Shown here piece after piece: positions 11,917 through 24,329 of a stretch of 64,000 nucleotides of DNA. Source of the stretch: Odontocerum albicorne (Eukaryota; Arthropoda; Insecta; Trichoptera; Odontoceridae). The notes under the pieces were generated by a model. The model did not search any database, had not been told where the DNA came from, and worked only from the letters and a program-made list of their open reading frames with translations. The stretch lies in contig OX463854.1 of NCBI GenBank assembly GCA_949825065.1, positions 15,723,112 through 15,787,111 on the forward strand. Reading direction: 5' to 3'. A program made the position numbers and the translations under genes. Position 1 is the stretch's first letter; the number at the start of each line of letters is the position of its first letter.

Positions 11917-14900
11917 CCAATACTTAAAAACGTCCATGTAGTTTTTTTTAAACATTATATTTTTTAGAATGTGTAAATACTATTGCCACTTGAGAAATTT
12001 AACGAAGGCTAAAAATATTTTCGTCCCCGCAATTGAATGAGAGGGGGTTGGTATAAATATATAAAAAAACGAAAAAGTTGTTAAAATTTAGAAAATGCTG
12101 AATAAAAAAGGATATTCCTGGTATATTTCTCTAGAACAAATTGCGTAATTCTATTGGAAACGTTTCTTTGCACCCTGGTTTTGAATATAAATATAGTTTT
12201 AACGGTGTGTAATGATCGAAGAAAGTGCATTGAAAATTTCAGACATGATACCCTCTGCAATAGAATAATTAACGAAATCTACCTTCTCGGATCCACTTTC
12301 AAACCTATAACTCAACTCTTTATCTAATACGATTTTTTGTCGCTTCAGTTTCTTTTAGCTAAGGAAACATTCAACGACAGTCACAAAATTATTACTTTAT
12401 ATATGTTGAATTAAACTCTCTTTTGCTATTTTTCCGTTCAACTATTTTGATTGAATTGGACTCTGTGTTGTTATCCTTCGGTAAACCTATTTAAGATTAT
12501 TTCAACTCTGTTTTTATCCCTTCACTGAACTATTTGGTTAAATAACATTTTAATTATTTTTCAAAGATTTTTTGTTACATACTCAAACGACTGATTTTTA
12601 AAAAATATTTTTATTCATTTACTGAATAATTTGAAAAAAAAATATTTTATAATTATTTCGCGTTTCACGGATTGCTAAGCAAAAATAAAGAAATTTGACA
12701 CAATAGAAAAACAAGCTTTTAAACATGTTAAGGTTTCCATAACCTCTGATTCTTTTGTAGTTATTGTTTTTTCTTTCAATTGAATTATTTTATTTCATCT
12801 TTGGCCCAAAAACCCTTTGTATGATATTTTGGATGTAAGCTTAAAATAATGTGTATTACAAGAAAATATTTTGTGCTTTTTTTCTCTTGCCGCTCCCGTT
12901 TGTTTAATATTTAGTTTATTAAAATATATTTTTTATCTAAGTCTCGGGTAAATTTTAAAATCAATTATGAATGGAGTTCAACAAATTGAGCTTTTTCAAT
13001 TTAAGTTGTTCAGTAAAAATATTATATTAATTTGTAGTCAGTTTATTATAAAATTTAAATAATTTGTAGTCAGTTTATTGTTAAGTTGCAATAATTTGTT
13101 GTCAGTTTATTACAAAATTGACAACTTGTTTCGTGACGCGTTTTTCACATTATCAGGTCTATCAGGCTTTTAGTACTTTAAAAAAAATATCTGTTTATAA
13201 GTATTTTTTTCAGAGTCTGATATTTTTCGTACATACTTGTACATACTGATTCAGTTTTTCTAAGTTTTAGAGCCTGAATATTTTGGATCAGTGATATCTT
13301 ACGAATATATAGTCTCGTACTACTAAACGTCTCGGATTCGATTCCCGATTGCTCTCTAACATAAATTTGGCGCTGTGAATGAAATGTATTTACTTAACAG
13401 TAGTTAACAAGTTATCGGTTTTTTCTCCACTTTTACGTATTTTAATGATCCGAATCAAATTGAAATGTATGTCTAATTTTAAATTCCCTTTCCAAACTAA
13501 TGTAATTTTCTTTATGGTTAAATTTAAACAAAATTTTATTTAAAAATACAATGATGTAGTCCAAATTTCAAGCAAATGTCTTTTTTCCCACCATTATTTA
13601 AGTATTTTCAGTCCTGTATTTGGTATTATAATAATATACTCGTATATAATTTACAGATGGTTTATATCTCACGAATTTCGCTACAAGGAAAAGTCACTGT
13701 GATTAAAAGAATATTTGTTCTGTCTTAACCGCTATGTTCTTTATTTTTCCGTTTCGTTAATAATTTTAAAATGTTATTAGGTAACATATATCGTATTCAG
13801 TCGTTGTTTTATTGAAAATGAATGGTTTAGTTATCTATTTTTTTATCTGATTTTTATTCTATTATACAGGCCTACAAATTTTTTTCAACTGAAGTTTCAA
13901 AATAATATTTTCATTCAGTTAAATAAATATATAATGTTGATTTCAAAATTAAAACTCATTTCTCCTTATCACGTTAAGAATTCACACAACCGGGAAAATA
14001 AAATAATGATTTTTTAAATAAATAAAAAAGTAAAAAAAAATATTATCAAAATAAATAAATAAAATTTGTTTTAAAAAAAGTATAAAGAAATATTGCTCGA
14101 AAAAAATCACAGAATATTTACTTAAAAATCATAAATAACTTAAAAAATATTCATGTACGTTATTCAAGCATACGCCGTAAACGTTATTAAAAATTTCTTA
14201 TTTTTTCTTCGAAGTCGTTCCTCATAAAAAGTCGTTCCTGGAGCGAGTATTTTTTTATATTTGAGCCCTGATCCCAAAATGTTGTGTTGCATCTTTTGGT
14301 AAGTTTAAGTTTTATTCCAAATAATTTAATGAATTTGGTGGGAATTTTTGTGGATTTTTAGTAATTTCACATTCATCAGACAATCTTTATTGAAATGATA
14401 TTCAACTTCTGAATCAGATAGAAAGTGTGTGATAACACAAATGGTGTTAGTACAGACAGGCCAAGTCGGTACAGTTAAATCGAAGAGGGAACCATCGAAT
14501 ATAATGTTTATCTTTTATTCTTAGTACCTTTCACTATAATTAGGTTTATATATTTTAGCCATCTTCTTACGCCATATTATTGGTAAAGCTAATTTTTTCG
14601 TATACTCGCGCCATTTATTTATTTATTTTTTGGTTAAGTCTAGAATAGTTTTGAATATTCTGATGTTTAGAAAAAATGCTAGAAAAGGCCAGAAACGTAA
14701 GTGTTTCCAAACCCTCAAAATAACAGATGTACCGAAAGTATATGATTATTTTTATACTAGTAAGTGAAAAAAATATGACTTATTGTCAAAAATCTATTTG
14801 TGATAAAGAAAAAAGTTTTCAGAGTATTTTAATGACTATAAATCACAGAACATTTTCCAACCCCCAAAATGTCGACTCGTGTATTCATAACTTAATGTAA

Positions 14901-15462
14901 AATTTAGGTGTTTTATCATCATGAAATTTATAATTTATCCTGTATTATACATAATTATAAGTGTTCAAAATTATTTGTTTCTTTTCTACGTTAATTACGA
15001 ATATTATTAACTAGAAAAATTATAACTTCTCAATTTTCAATGGAGGGACTTTCCGAATTTAAGCGATGAATAGTTCTCGTTATTGTATATTTCCTCGTAT
15101 ATGTAATCCTGCTGGTGTCTGTACATATAATGTGATTTCGCCTTCAGCTTAACGACCGCTTTGTCCACGTATCATAAGAGCTCTCTACGTCCATTCTGTA
15201 TTCTGCAACATATACATAGAGCTGCAGAGAAGGTAACTGATCAACCCATGTACCGTCATAGACCATATCCTATTATTCGTGTATCGATGTATTGTGATGC
15301 TGCATATTGTAGGAAGGTAATCAATTCCGTTCGATGGTTTGAAGTAATCGTCTTACGTGTATCCTTAAGGAAGAGTTCTTTAACCATTGGTAAATAAAAA
15401 AATGTGAATTATTTCAGTAGTTTATCTTCTTTTCATATAACTCATTCTTAATTGATATATAA
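11917..15462. other. AT-rich desert with minor repeats
   Basis: Strongly AT-rich sequence with no gene. At about 13025-13110 a 36-bp motif (AATTTGTAGTCAGTTTATT) is repeated three times imperfectly. The open frame at 15161-15397 has no recognisable domain. Octamer TACTCGTA occurs at 13637. Confidence 0.5.
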
Positions 15463-16500
15463 AAGGGGTGTTTCCGAATTTCAATTAATTCCACTTTTGT
15501 TGAAAAATGTAGGGCAATTTGATTATTAGTTTATTTTATTCAAATGTTTACATAATTATATTCAACACAAAATTAACGTTCTATATCAGCTGTCTCACCA
15601 AGCTCATTGTCTGTTCTGATCGGTTTGCTTAGTGACAATGTAATGCTGTAAATTACACAAACACCGACGATAGAGAGATAGATGCTGTGAAAAAACAATT
15701 TATGATAGAAACAAATTACTATTCATGATATTAAATCAAACATTGGCAATGGTGAATGGCGAGTTCAGTGGCCCAAGTTTAGGACTGAAACAATAATTTA
15801 ATTGAATCGAGTTGAATTTTTATCAAATTAAATAACTTCTTAGGTATCGTATAACTATTATCGATAAAATCGGATACCATACTTCAAACGAGAAACAAAA
15901 AATCTCTCTCAAGAATCTCGCAATCCTGAATAAGGTATTCTCTTCAAACACATGCATTTCCTTCTGATGATAAGGTTATGATTCGTGTATTTTGGGAATA
16001 TGAATGTATAGTCTTAGAATCTACAAGACTGAGAACGAAATATATGATTCTAATCTTATCTCCGGTCCATAACAAATATCGATTTTCAAAAGCAGGGACT
16101 GGAAAACAGCACGCCTTTCCACAACTGCAGCAGAACAATGTGATCTCATATCACCCTTATTAACTATAATTTCGATTGGGCATCTGGAATGTGGGGGTAA
16201 TTCCCAACATTTGATAGATCTTTGATCCAGAAATATATTGACTTGTTTCCAAATTTAAAAAAAAAACGTTATTTAGTATATGATTTCAGAAGGGAAATTA
16301 TATAAACTGTGCTGAAAACTGGTATTAAAATATACTCCCTAAAAGTTCTTTGAAGAAAGCCTAATGAAAATATGTGTTGGGACAAGTATATAAAGTTAAA
16401 TGGATATTACGTTGAAAATCTCAAATGTAACTAACGTAGACGTAATATTGTAAAATAAAAAGTTTAAAATACAATTTCTGGAACTTTGGAAACACCCCTA
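15463..16500. mobile_element. Candidate hAT-like non-autonomous element
   Basis: Perfect 11-bp inverted repeats GGGGTGTTTCC lie at 15465-15475 and, reversed, at 16488-16498. They are preceded by A/TA where hAT ends usually have CA. The enclosed 1 kb has no coding similarity. The expected 8-bp duplication is at best 5 of 8 matching, so the assignment is tentative. Confidence 0.5.
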
Positions 16501-18359
16501 GTATCATAATTTACAGGCAAAGCTAATAATAATGCTGGTATTTTTTTATAGAGAAGAGATAAAAAAACATCACTTCTCACACCTGGTAACTAAATTATTA
16601 TCATTGTTTTCTCTTTTTTTTCCTGTTCGGAATTGCAACTTGTCCCACGCAGACCTCCACTTAACTAATATCCTCTCAACTCTTCTACGATGATGTGAAA
16701 CAAATGTCACTGAAATAAAGAGCCACCTCACATATATCGTCACAGAGCCCATTTGTATTTCATTCTTGAAGTGAAAAAAAATTTGATGACCACTGTGTCT
16801 CAGTTGATACAACACTTGACTTACATTTGGGGGATTTCGGTTCGGTTCTAGATGGTTTCCTTAAAAAATAAAAATAAAAAGGATCCAAGACTGGTATATG
16901 GCTCGTACTATAAGTTCGTCTGTTGAGAATAATCGTGCGCTAGAAATGTGGTAGTATTTTAGACAAACTGCTACTTCCGGGTCTATCCCAGTGGTTCTAA
17001 ATACAATACTTCATTTAATGGGGGCGCGGATAATGTCTCCTGGCCACGCTGTTCAATATGTCCACATTGTCAATTTTTTGCCCGTGCACTAAAATAATAA
17101 TCTAAAAGTTGAATTACTGAAGTGAAACTTGTTTTCGGCGCACCGTCAGTTGACTACGCCTAGTACGAAGCATACATCGCCTCACTCCTCGGCTACGATC
17201 GTTTATCACCCAATGACGTCATGTGGCCAGGGTCTAGAATTTCGTTCTGTCATCCGTGCTTATTAACGCCGTACAGGATACCTTCCCCGCAGCCATTGTG
17301 ACTCTCGTACCCACAGGGTAGTCTATCTTCCCATGTGTGTATATTACCATGTTTACGTTGAAATGTTCATTTTAAACTTATTTATAAACATCCATTATAA
17401 CGAAAATAGCGCTGAATTACCATGGATTTCATTTTAGACCGCGCATAGAGCTGTTGTATATATATGTTTTGAAAAGCAAGGAGATAATCTCAAAAAATGA
17501 TGTATTTGTCTTTTATAAAAGTTTATTTCAATAAATTCTACAGCCAGAATGTGGATAGTTTTTGACACCCTCGTAAAATACTCGTACAACAATATTGAAA
17601 GAAAAGAAAATGCTCGAATACAATAAACGAACATTTTAAATTTATTGAGTTACTAAAAAAACAATAACAATTGAATAACCAGTCTCCCAGTCAAGACCTA
17701 AGATTCAGTAACGTAAGTCCAAGTACGGATAATTTTTGACTAACTCTCGAATATTAGTGATTTTATGCGTCATGTGTGTTCTGAATTGTGTTGATTTTGT
17801 GATATTTTTTTCTTATATCATATGAGGTAAATATAATATTACTGTGATGAGTAAAGGACACTCAGGTGTCGTATAGATTTTAAATAAATATATTTGATTA
17901 CGGATAAGAACTTAATTTTAAAAGTGTCACCAGTTTCAGGATCGACCTACTTAAATTGAGGGACATGAAAAGGACCCCGACTCCCTATTCCCCTTGGTGT
18001 TGCAACGTGGCACTGCATACAATTTCGGCATAAAAGTATTTTAATCCTTACGTTAATAATTATTCTAACTCGAGAACATTAATTAAAAACACTTCGTATC
18101 ACCAGGCAGTTTAAATTAAAAGGTACATTATATATATAGTATGCTCGGGAATATAAACAGAAAAATATTTTTGATATTTTATTGCTTCAAATAAAAAATG
18201 ATTTATTATTTCAGAATATTTTTTTTTTATTTCAGAATATTTTATTTGTATCACTTATCTTCAGTAAACACACTTTAAGTGCATATAAACAAACACACCG
18301 TCGTGGCAATTTGCTCTTGGAGTAAACAGAAAGGATATAGTGTATCAATTTTCTATCTC
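16501..18359. other. Anonymous sequence with GC-richer patch at 17000-17330
   Basis: The patch holds CpG-rich, TE-free sequence. It includes a pair of opposed TGGCCA-type motifs near 17042 and 17224 that might be decayed transposon ends. Nothing else is supportable. Confidence 0.35.
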
Positions 18360-18374
18360 GACTTACTTCCTCTT

Positions 18375-18475
18375 CGTGCGTAAATACAACCGTTATGGCC
18401 TTGTTGGTAAGGCAGTATTTTTGGAAGTTGTAAGCTCGATTGCCGATAGTACTCAATGTTTTTTTAATAAGGTTT
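18375..18475 (+). repeat. tRNA-derived SINE head (family B)
   Basis: TATGGCCTTGTTGGTAAGGC resembles a tRNA A box, and AAGCTCGATTGCCG about 35 bp later resembles a B box. The same arrangement occurs at 32705, 28515 (reverse), 44660 (reverse) and 63500. Confidence 0.55.
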
Positions 18476-18689
18476 AAGCCTAATTTTCATTGGCATCTTA
18501 GACATTTTTGATTGGTTGTAAGAGATTGGGACATAGATATAAACGAACGAGGAAAATAATATGCATATGTTAATAGATGGCATCTTTCTGGTTGGTTGAA
18601 AGATATTGCGAAATGAATATAAAACGTATGAATAAAACAATACGTTTCCTTTTGTCAATCTTACTTTTCATTATTTCAAAATAATGTCA

Positions 18690-19196
18690 CTTAGCTCAAC
18701 CACTCCTTTCTCTGTCTTCTTTCACCACGACTCATTCTCGCTTGCATTGAAAGTTTGTATAGTATTTAGCCTTTCAACCTCCATCCGTTCTACATGTCCA
18801 AGCAATTTCCGCATGCTTTTTTTGCCCGGCTTACTAGTAGTACATCGTTAGTTGGCTCACATTCATCGTGAATAATGATGATATTTATTGTGTTAATTAT
18901 CGTCACACCACATATTTTTCTCTGTGCACGTTAATTTACCACATTGGTCAACTTTTCATTCACTTTCCACGATTCAGTCCATTATATTTATGTTGGCATT
19001 AATACGCTGTTTTGAACTATCATTTTAACAAATCTTGATATTGCTTGGTTTGAGTACATGTCCTTTATTGCGTCATCGACTTTGTTTCCTATTACAACTC
19101 GCTGTGCAATATATCTTTCCACATTTTCATCGTCTAAGTACATCCCAAATAGCAAAACACTGATAAGATTAATTTGGTTTTTATCGAATATCAATC
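18690..19196 (-). pseudogene. LINE fragment, RT thumb to C-terminus
   Basis: The minus strand reads GMYLDDENVERYIAQRV, then GNKVDDAIKDMYSNQ and IVQNSVLMPT at 19190-18988, the block after the RT palm. A diverged C-terminal block follows down to 18690. It belongs to the same family as 3551 and 51000. The PLE target duplication begins immediately outside it. Confidence 0.75.
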
Positions 19197-19205
19197 AAAA
19201 TAACT

Positions 19206-19414
19206 TGTAAATTGTTTAGTCAAACACTGTTTATTCCATTTAATGTAACGGTATAACCCTATCGATTTCAAAGTCTTGTTTGCTCCCCTGATGATGAGGT
19301 GAAAACCTTGAAACCGGTAGGGTTTTACCGTTTTATAAAACGAAATAAACAGTTTTTGACTAAACAAGTTACAGTGTCTATAGACCTCCTTAATGCCTTA
19401 ACCATAAATAATAT
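19206..19414 (+). mobile_element. Penelope-like element terminal snap-back copy
   Basis: A 209-bp insertion is flanked by the 9-bp direct repeat AAAATAACT (19197-19205 and 19415-19423). It consists of two facing copies of the PLE terminal sequence, followed by the family's end CCTTAACCATAAA. No coding sequence remains. It is more diverged than the other copies, so likely older. Confidence 0.8.
19288..19332 (+). ncRNA. Hammerhead-ribozyme-like core in PLE
   Basis: CTGATGA is followed by a short GAGG/CCTT hairpin, then GAAA. A 5-bp helix CGGTA/TACCG comes next, and a GTT site matches the NUH rule. PLE terminal repeats are known to carry hammerhead motifs. An extra U before helix II, an extra C in helix III and no clear helix I lower confidence. 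Confidence 0.4.
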
Positions 19415-19789
19415 AAAATAACTGATTTATGTGTGTATGATGCACATTTACACAATAGGAACGTTTTAATTTGTCAGGATAATTTTTATGAAATTAACAA
19501 TTTAATGAATATTTTTATGAAGTATTTTATTTCTTTGTGGATAGTCTTTGGTAAAAACATACTTAGATTTAAATAAATGAGGAACTCATTTGGGCTTAGC
19601 TGAACGGAAGAATCAATATTGGCCAAAATTTAATAAATGAAAATTAGATCTAGCTTTAGTAGATATTTTAGTTAAATAAAAAAATATGTTGGAAAGTTAC
19701 GAATAAAAAATGTTATAGAGGTACTATAAATTATTATCTTCTATTCCTGAAATTCGTGTATTTAATATGACAGAATTTTATTTATTATT

Positions 19790-20175
19790 TAATATGACAG
19801 AATACGGAATGAAGTAATAAGGGATTAATACAAACTTAAGGCTGACATGTTAGGTAAGATGAAGGAAAACACACTGAGATGGTTTGGACATGTGGAACGA
19901 ATGACTGAAGAAAGACTAACAACATATATACGAGTGTGTAGTGCAAATGTGAGGGAAAGGCGGATGAGAGGAAGATCAAGGAAAGTATGATTGGATCAAG
20001 TAAAAGATTTTCGGAAAGAAGGAAATGTAGAAAGTCAGAGAAATCGTGGAAATTGTATGAGAAGATATATAGATGTAGAAGAGGCTAAGGATGTATTTCG
20101 AGATCAGCCAAAGCTTGGCGCTGTGTCTTCTCTGCCTAACCTGACAGGGAAATGGCGTGATGTATGTATGTATAA
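19790..20175 (+). pseudogene. LINE C-terminal fragment
   Basis: It reads ADMLGKMKENTLRWFGHVERM, then the basic SANVRERRMRGRSRK region, then VKDFRKEGNVESQRNRGNCM and VEEAKDVFRDQPKLGAVSSL. This is among the best preserved copies of the C-terminal domain, which ends near a TGACAGGGAAATGGCG tail. One stop (TGA after RSRKV) breaks it. Confidence 0.82.
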
Positions 20176-20184
20176 TAAAAGGAC

Positions 20185-20510
20185 AGTTTATATAGCGCCG
20201 TTTAGAGAGCAGGCTCTCCTCAAGGGCACTTCTGACTCAGGATTCGAACCCACTTCAATTGATAGATTAAAATAAATATTATAAAAAATAAGTAAAATCT
20301 AAAGGTAGGAAGTTGGTGGCTGCAGCCAGTAGATTAAAAACTTCCTCGGGGTTGCATATGTGTTGACAAACTTACTAAGGGAATATGAATTACAAACATA
20401 GATAGATGATACCTTTGCAGGTCTTCCGATATGTGATAGTAACACATTCGGTTTTAGGTGTAGTGTATGTGTGTAGAATTCTAATATATCCGTATGTGTA
20501 GAATTCTAAT
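20185..20510 (-). repeat. SINE-like family A, long copy
   Basis: In reverse orientation it has a perfect B-box-like GGTTCGAATCC (20240-20252) and then the GCCCTTGAGGAGAGCC and CTCTCTAAACGGCGC ending. The rest of the element aligns with 24345-24540, including the GAATGTGT.ACTATCACATATCGGAAGA block and one relative of the 99-bp unit. Confidence 0.65.
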
Positions 20511-20589
20511 ATATCTACAAAAAATCCAAATAAATTGTGGAGAATATTTTCACGATCTACATCTAAAATTATCATAAATAATTATTATG

Positions 20590-21120
20590 TTTTTTATAGT
20601 TAAGGCATTAACGTTGTGGAGGTTTAAAGACATTGTAATTTATTTTTATCAAACACTGTTTATTCCACTTTTTTGTGATGGTATAACCCTACCGGTTTCA
20701 AGGCTTTCACCTCATCTTCAGGAGAGCACAAACAAGACTAAATTCTGTTCGAACTGGTACCGATATACACGCTTCAACGGTTGGGGGCTGAGGGGTGAGG
20801 GAGGCATGGGACGATTTCGGCCAAGAGCGGAGAGATTTTTGGGATATAACTGTTCAACAGATATTCGGATCGATGTACTGACTTAGAAATTTCTAGGGCC
20901 TCTAATCTGTCCAATTCATTTCCGTTACTACTGATATGTAAGAAATTGGCATCATCGATAGAAAAAGTATGGTTTTCACGGTGACAATGATTAGCCATTT
21001 CAGAATAAATTAGAGGATTTGTTAAGGCGGATTTATGTTCAAGAAATCTCTTTTCAAAAGATCTTCCTGTCTTTCCTATATAGAAATATCACTGTCAGCA
21101 CATAAAAGGTGTCGTTAAAT
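20590..21120 (-). mobile_element. PLE inverted arm with endonuclease fragment
   Basis: It starts with the PLE terminal sequence (about 20595-20760, reverse orientation). It then holds a reverse-strand GIY-YIG domain remnant (20774-21110: IGKTGRSFEKRF, EMANHCHRENHTFSIDD, RLEALEISKS). It faces the plus-strand RT piece at 21178, so the locus is an inverted composite, a common PLE arrangement. Confidence 0.8.
20677..20721 (-). ncRNA. Hammerhead-like core, reverse
   Basis: This is the same 45-base core as at 19288 in reverse orientation, with CTGAAGA (position 7 may be any base in hammerheads) and an ATC cleavage-site candidate. Confidence 0.38.
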
Positions 21121-21177
21121 ATATAATCTTTTATAAGTTTCTTTTTTGTTTTGTTTTGTCTTTTTTGTTTTGTGTAA

Positions 21178-21762
21178 TTGTCTGTTAAAAATTCGGAATT
21201 GATTTCACTGATGGACTTATGCATCAAACAAAATTATTTTAACTTCAACAATAAAATATATAAACAAACAAACGGTTTAGCTATTGGCTCACCGTTGTCT
21301 CCACTCCTCAGTGAAATATTTATGAACTTTTTTGAAAAATGTATTTTTAGGAGTAAGTTTAAGTTAACTAAAAATGTTTTGTGCTGCTTTAGGTATGCAG
21401 ATGACATTATTTGTGTTTGGACGCGTACCGATAGACAATTACACCAATTTCTTAAATATTTAAATTCTATAGAGAGTTTTATAAAATTTACACTAGAAAC
21501 AGAACAGGATGGAAAATTAAATTTCTTGGACCTAACATTATCTCGGAAAAATGGCAAAAATTTGACTTTGATATATATAGGAAAATTTCTATATAATTCT
21601 AATAATTTCTTTATAGGAAAGACAGGAAGATCTTTTGAAAAGAGATTTTATGAACACAAATCCGCCTTAACAAATCCCCTAATTTATTCTGAAATGGCTA
21701 ATCATTGTCACCGTGAAAACCATACTTTTTCTATCGATGATGCCAAATTCTTACATATCGGG
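21178..21762 (+). pseudogene. Penelope-like RT plus GIY-YIG endonuclease fragment
   Basis: PLE proteins copy their own RNA and nick target DNA. This piece holds the RT palm: NGLAIGSPLSPLLSEIFM (residues 32-49) and the catalytic YADD (73-76) inside CCFRYADDIICVW, then NFLDLTLSRKNGK. An internal deletion then joins it to the GIY-YIG domain: FFIGKTGRSFEKRFYEHKSALTNP (about 143-166), EMANHCHRENHTFSIDDAKFLH. An in-frame TAA lies just upstream of 21178, so the 5' half of RT is missing. After FLHI the sequence leaves the PLE. The family call is secure. The fused deletion removes the RT thumb and linker, so it is inactive. Confidence 0.9.
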
Positions 21763-24329
21763 TGTCCATGTTTTTTTTTGCTCAGGGATAATTTAGTTAA
21801 CCCATCCGTCCTGAAGAGTCTTTGTTTGTATGTTCCGGATAACTATTTGAATTAACGCATCCATAGATTGTTCTATCAACCTATAAGTCGAACCAACCTG
21901 CTTTTGAAGATGCCGGTAGATTGAGCAATCACACTTTTTAACCATGTATCCTCATATAGACGTATTTCGTGTGTCGCTCAGCTCCTTCAGGAAAAATCTC
22001 TTGAATTTAGTTTAGTACTTGAAATAATATACTTTTTTTATATTATATTATCTAACATGCTACATTTTGTCATAGTGTTTTTGTGTAACATGTAAACATT
22101 TACAATATTTATTATAAGTCTTAAAATTTTGAACTCTTTTTTTGTGCTTGTTATGTTTGGTCCTTGTACGAATTAAGGAAACCTGTAATCTGCAAAAGAC
22201 CTAAAAAATAATTTAATAAATGGGAGTTTAATCATAACAAATAATATTATAAACATCCATTTTAAAATATACTGAACTTATAAAGAATTACTCAAGTATT
22301 CGCATATATGAGTCGTTCCTTGGTCGTATTTTGAATGCATGTGTAAGGACGTAAAACTCTCGTCTGTCAATAACAACTACGTTGCAGATTGTTATAGTGG
22401 CTGGTTTTAATCACCTGTGATGGTTTTCTGTGTACAAAAAAAAATCGCACTTTATCATAGAGAAAGGTTCTGAATTGATACATTTTATAATATATACCAA
22501 ATCAGCTAAATACAATGCAATTACAATAATATTTTTAACGATGTATAATAATTATTATACGAATATAAACTCTAATTGCAAATTGTCTCAATTTGTGCTC
22601 GTTTTGTACATAGAGTATATAGGAAAAGTGGAGCAGTGGAAAAGAAAAGTCCGCCACCAGTTGATTCCTCGGCTCTACGCTCGGAGGCTGTAGGTAATTT
22701 CCTGTGACGCGCAGATGGGCGGCCAGCCGGCGCCGCGGCGCCTCGCGCCTACCCCGGCGCCGCCCAGCGCCGCCCATATTGACGCCGTCAAATATTATAC
22801 ACGCTGAGAGCGCGTCCAGGATTGGTTCAAGAATCGAGGAATGCCTCGAATAAGTTTCACAAAGTAAAATTAATTGAGAAAAACTAATAAATTGCTAATC
22901 TTTTGACCAATTTTTTTCAAACGTTTTTTAGGGTCTTTTTAATTAAAATTTAAAACTTTTTGATATAAATTAATTTCTTTGCGTCACGTGTTATTCTCTG
23001 TTTCTATCTTAAGATTGTTGACAGGAGCAACATATTGTTGATAGCATGAGTTCCAACTCATCTGTGTTGTAAATGGTATTGCTTTATATTCCTGGCAACT
23101 ATTTGAAGTACAATATTTTTTATTTGTTAAGATTTACTATACACGTATGTTAAACAAATTTTCCAAATGTTCTTCCCTTGTTTTGCGGGCTGTACCTTTT
23201 GTGTGGGGTTTCAGATATTGACATCTTCAACATTTCAGAAAGTATTGAATTTTATACTGTTGAGCTTTCTAAATATATTTAAGTTTTGCATGTAATCTGG
23301 TTTAATCTGTATATTTAATTTATATAAATTAAAAACAAACATCTCTGTTTCGAATATTGCTTTACATAATGAGAGTTTGATATCACGAATATACGCATAA
23401 ACCAGGAGAGACGAGATATGTCTTCCTGTCAACTAATATAGTATCCGTAATGAAGTCAAAAAGATTGGCTTTAACCGGACACGTTGTAACTGTAAAATCC
23501 AGGACATTCAGATATCTACTAGGTAGTGCTAGCGATGCCAGAGTGTGGAGTCCAAGAATCAGGTGGGAGAACAATGTGAGGAATGACGCGTTATGCTTGT
23601 TAACGTCTAAATGTTTTGAATGGCGCATCAGTATTCAGAATGGGGATTGTTGGAGGCTTGTTGTATTTTTTATTACACTGTAGGTGTATATATTACCCGC
23701 TGGGTCAATTGTGGAATGTGTTCCATTCACACGGAAATGTGTTGAGGCCTAATTTGGAAACCAGATTGGAACCTTTTTAAAAAATTCGGTACCAACAGGA
23801 ATCATTCGGCCAGATTGGGCAGCAGGCATCAAGTACACAGAGTTCATAACGTTTTGAAAAAATATAAAATATTATTAATAATGTGAGCTTAACTAAGCAG
23901 ACATGGAATATGAAAAGATGAAAGGTAATTTAGGTTGTGTGACTTTTCAGTCCTTGTCGTGAAGTCTGTTCTATATATCTACGTAACAGAAGGCATATAT
24001 GAAAGATTAATATAATAATATTTTTTTAGTTGTGCAGGGAAATATAATCTCGATTTTCTAAATTATCTGAAAAACATTGGTTACTTATCATATTCTAGTT
24101 GATTTATTGCGTTCTATAAAAAGCGTTTTAATGAGAAATATACCTAAAAACTTAATCGTTTTCACAAATTGTCATGTCTATGTTATCTAGTTTGATTGAT
24201 ATGGAGGAAACTTAATGCGTATAGGTGTACCTAGTTTTAACTTAAGAAATTACAGTTGTCATGATTTAGGTGAAATTAATTGACGAAATTGGAATTTTAT
24301 AATAATTTTAACTCATTCAAAAGAGCACA
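21763..24329. other. Anonymous sequence with GC island 3 (22640-22830)
   Basis: The island is an extreme CpG-rich block (GGCGCCGCGG-type runs) ending in an AT/GC-mixed tail. It overlaps no recognisable repeat. At 23745-23815 a reversed piece of SINE family B body occurs (AACCAGATTGGAACC). Nothing else is recognised. Confidence 0.4.

Noticed and set aside
15161..15397. Possible second host exon
   Set aside because: An acceptor-like and a donor-like site can be found, but the peptide matches nothing known and the frame fails conservation criteria by eye.
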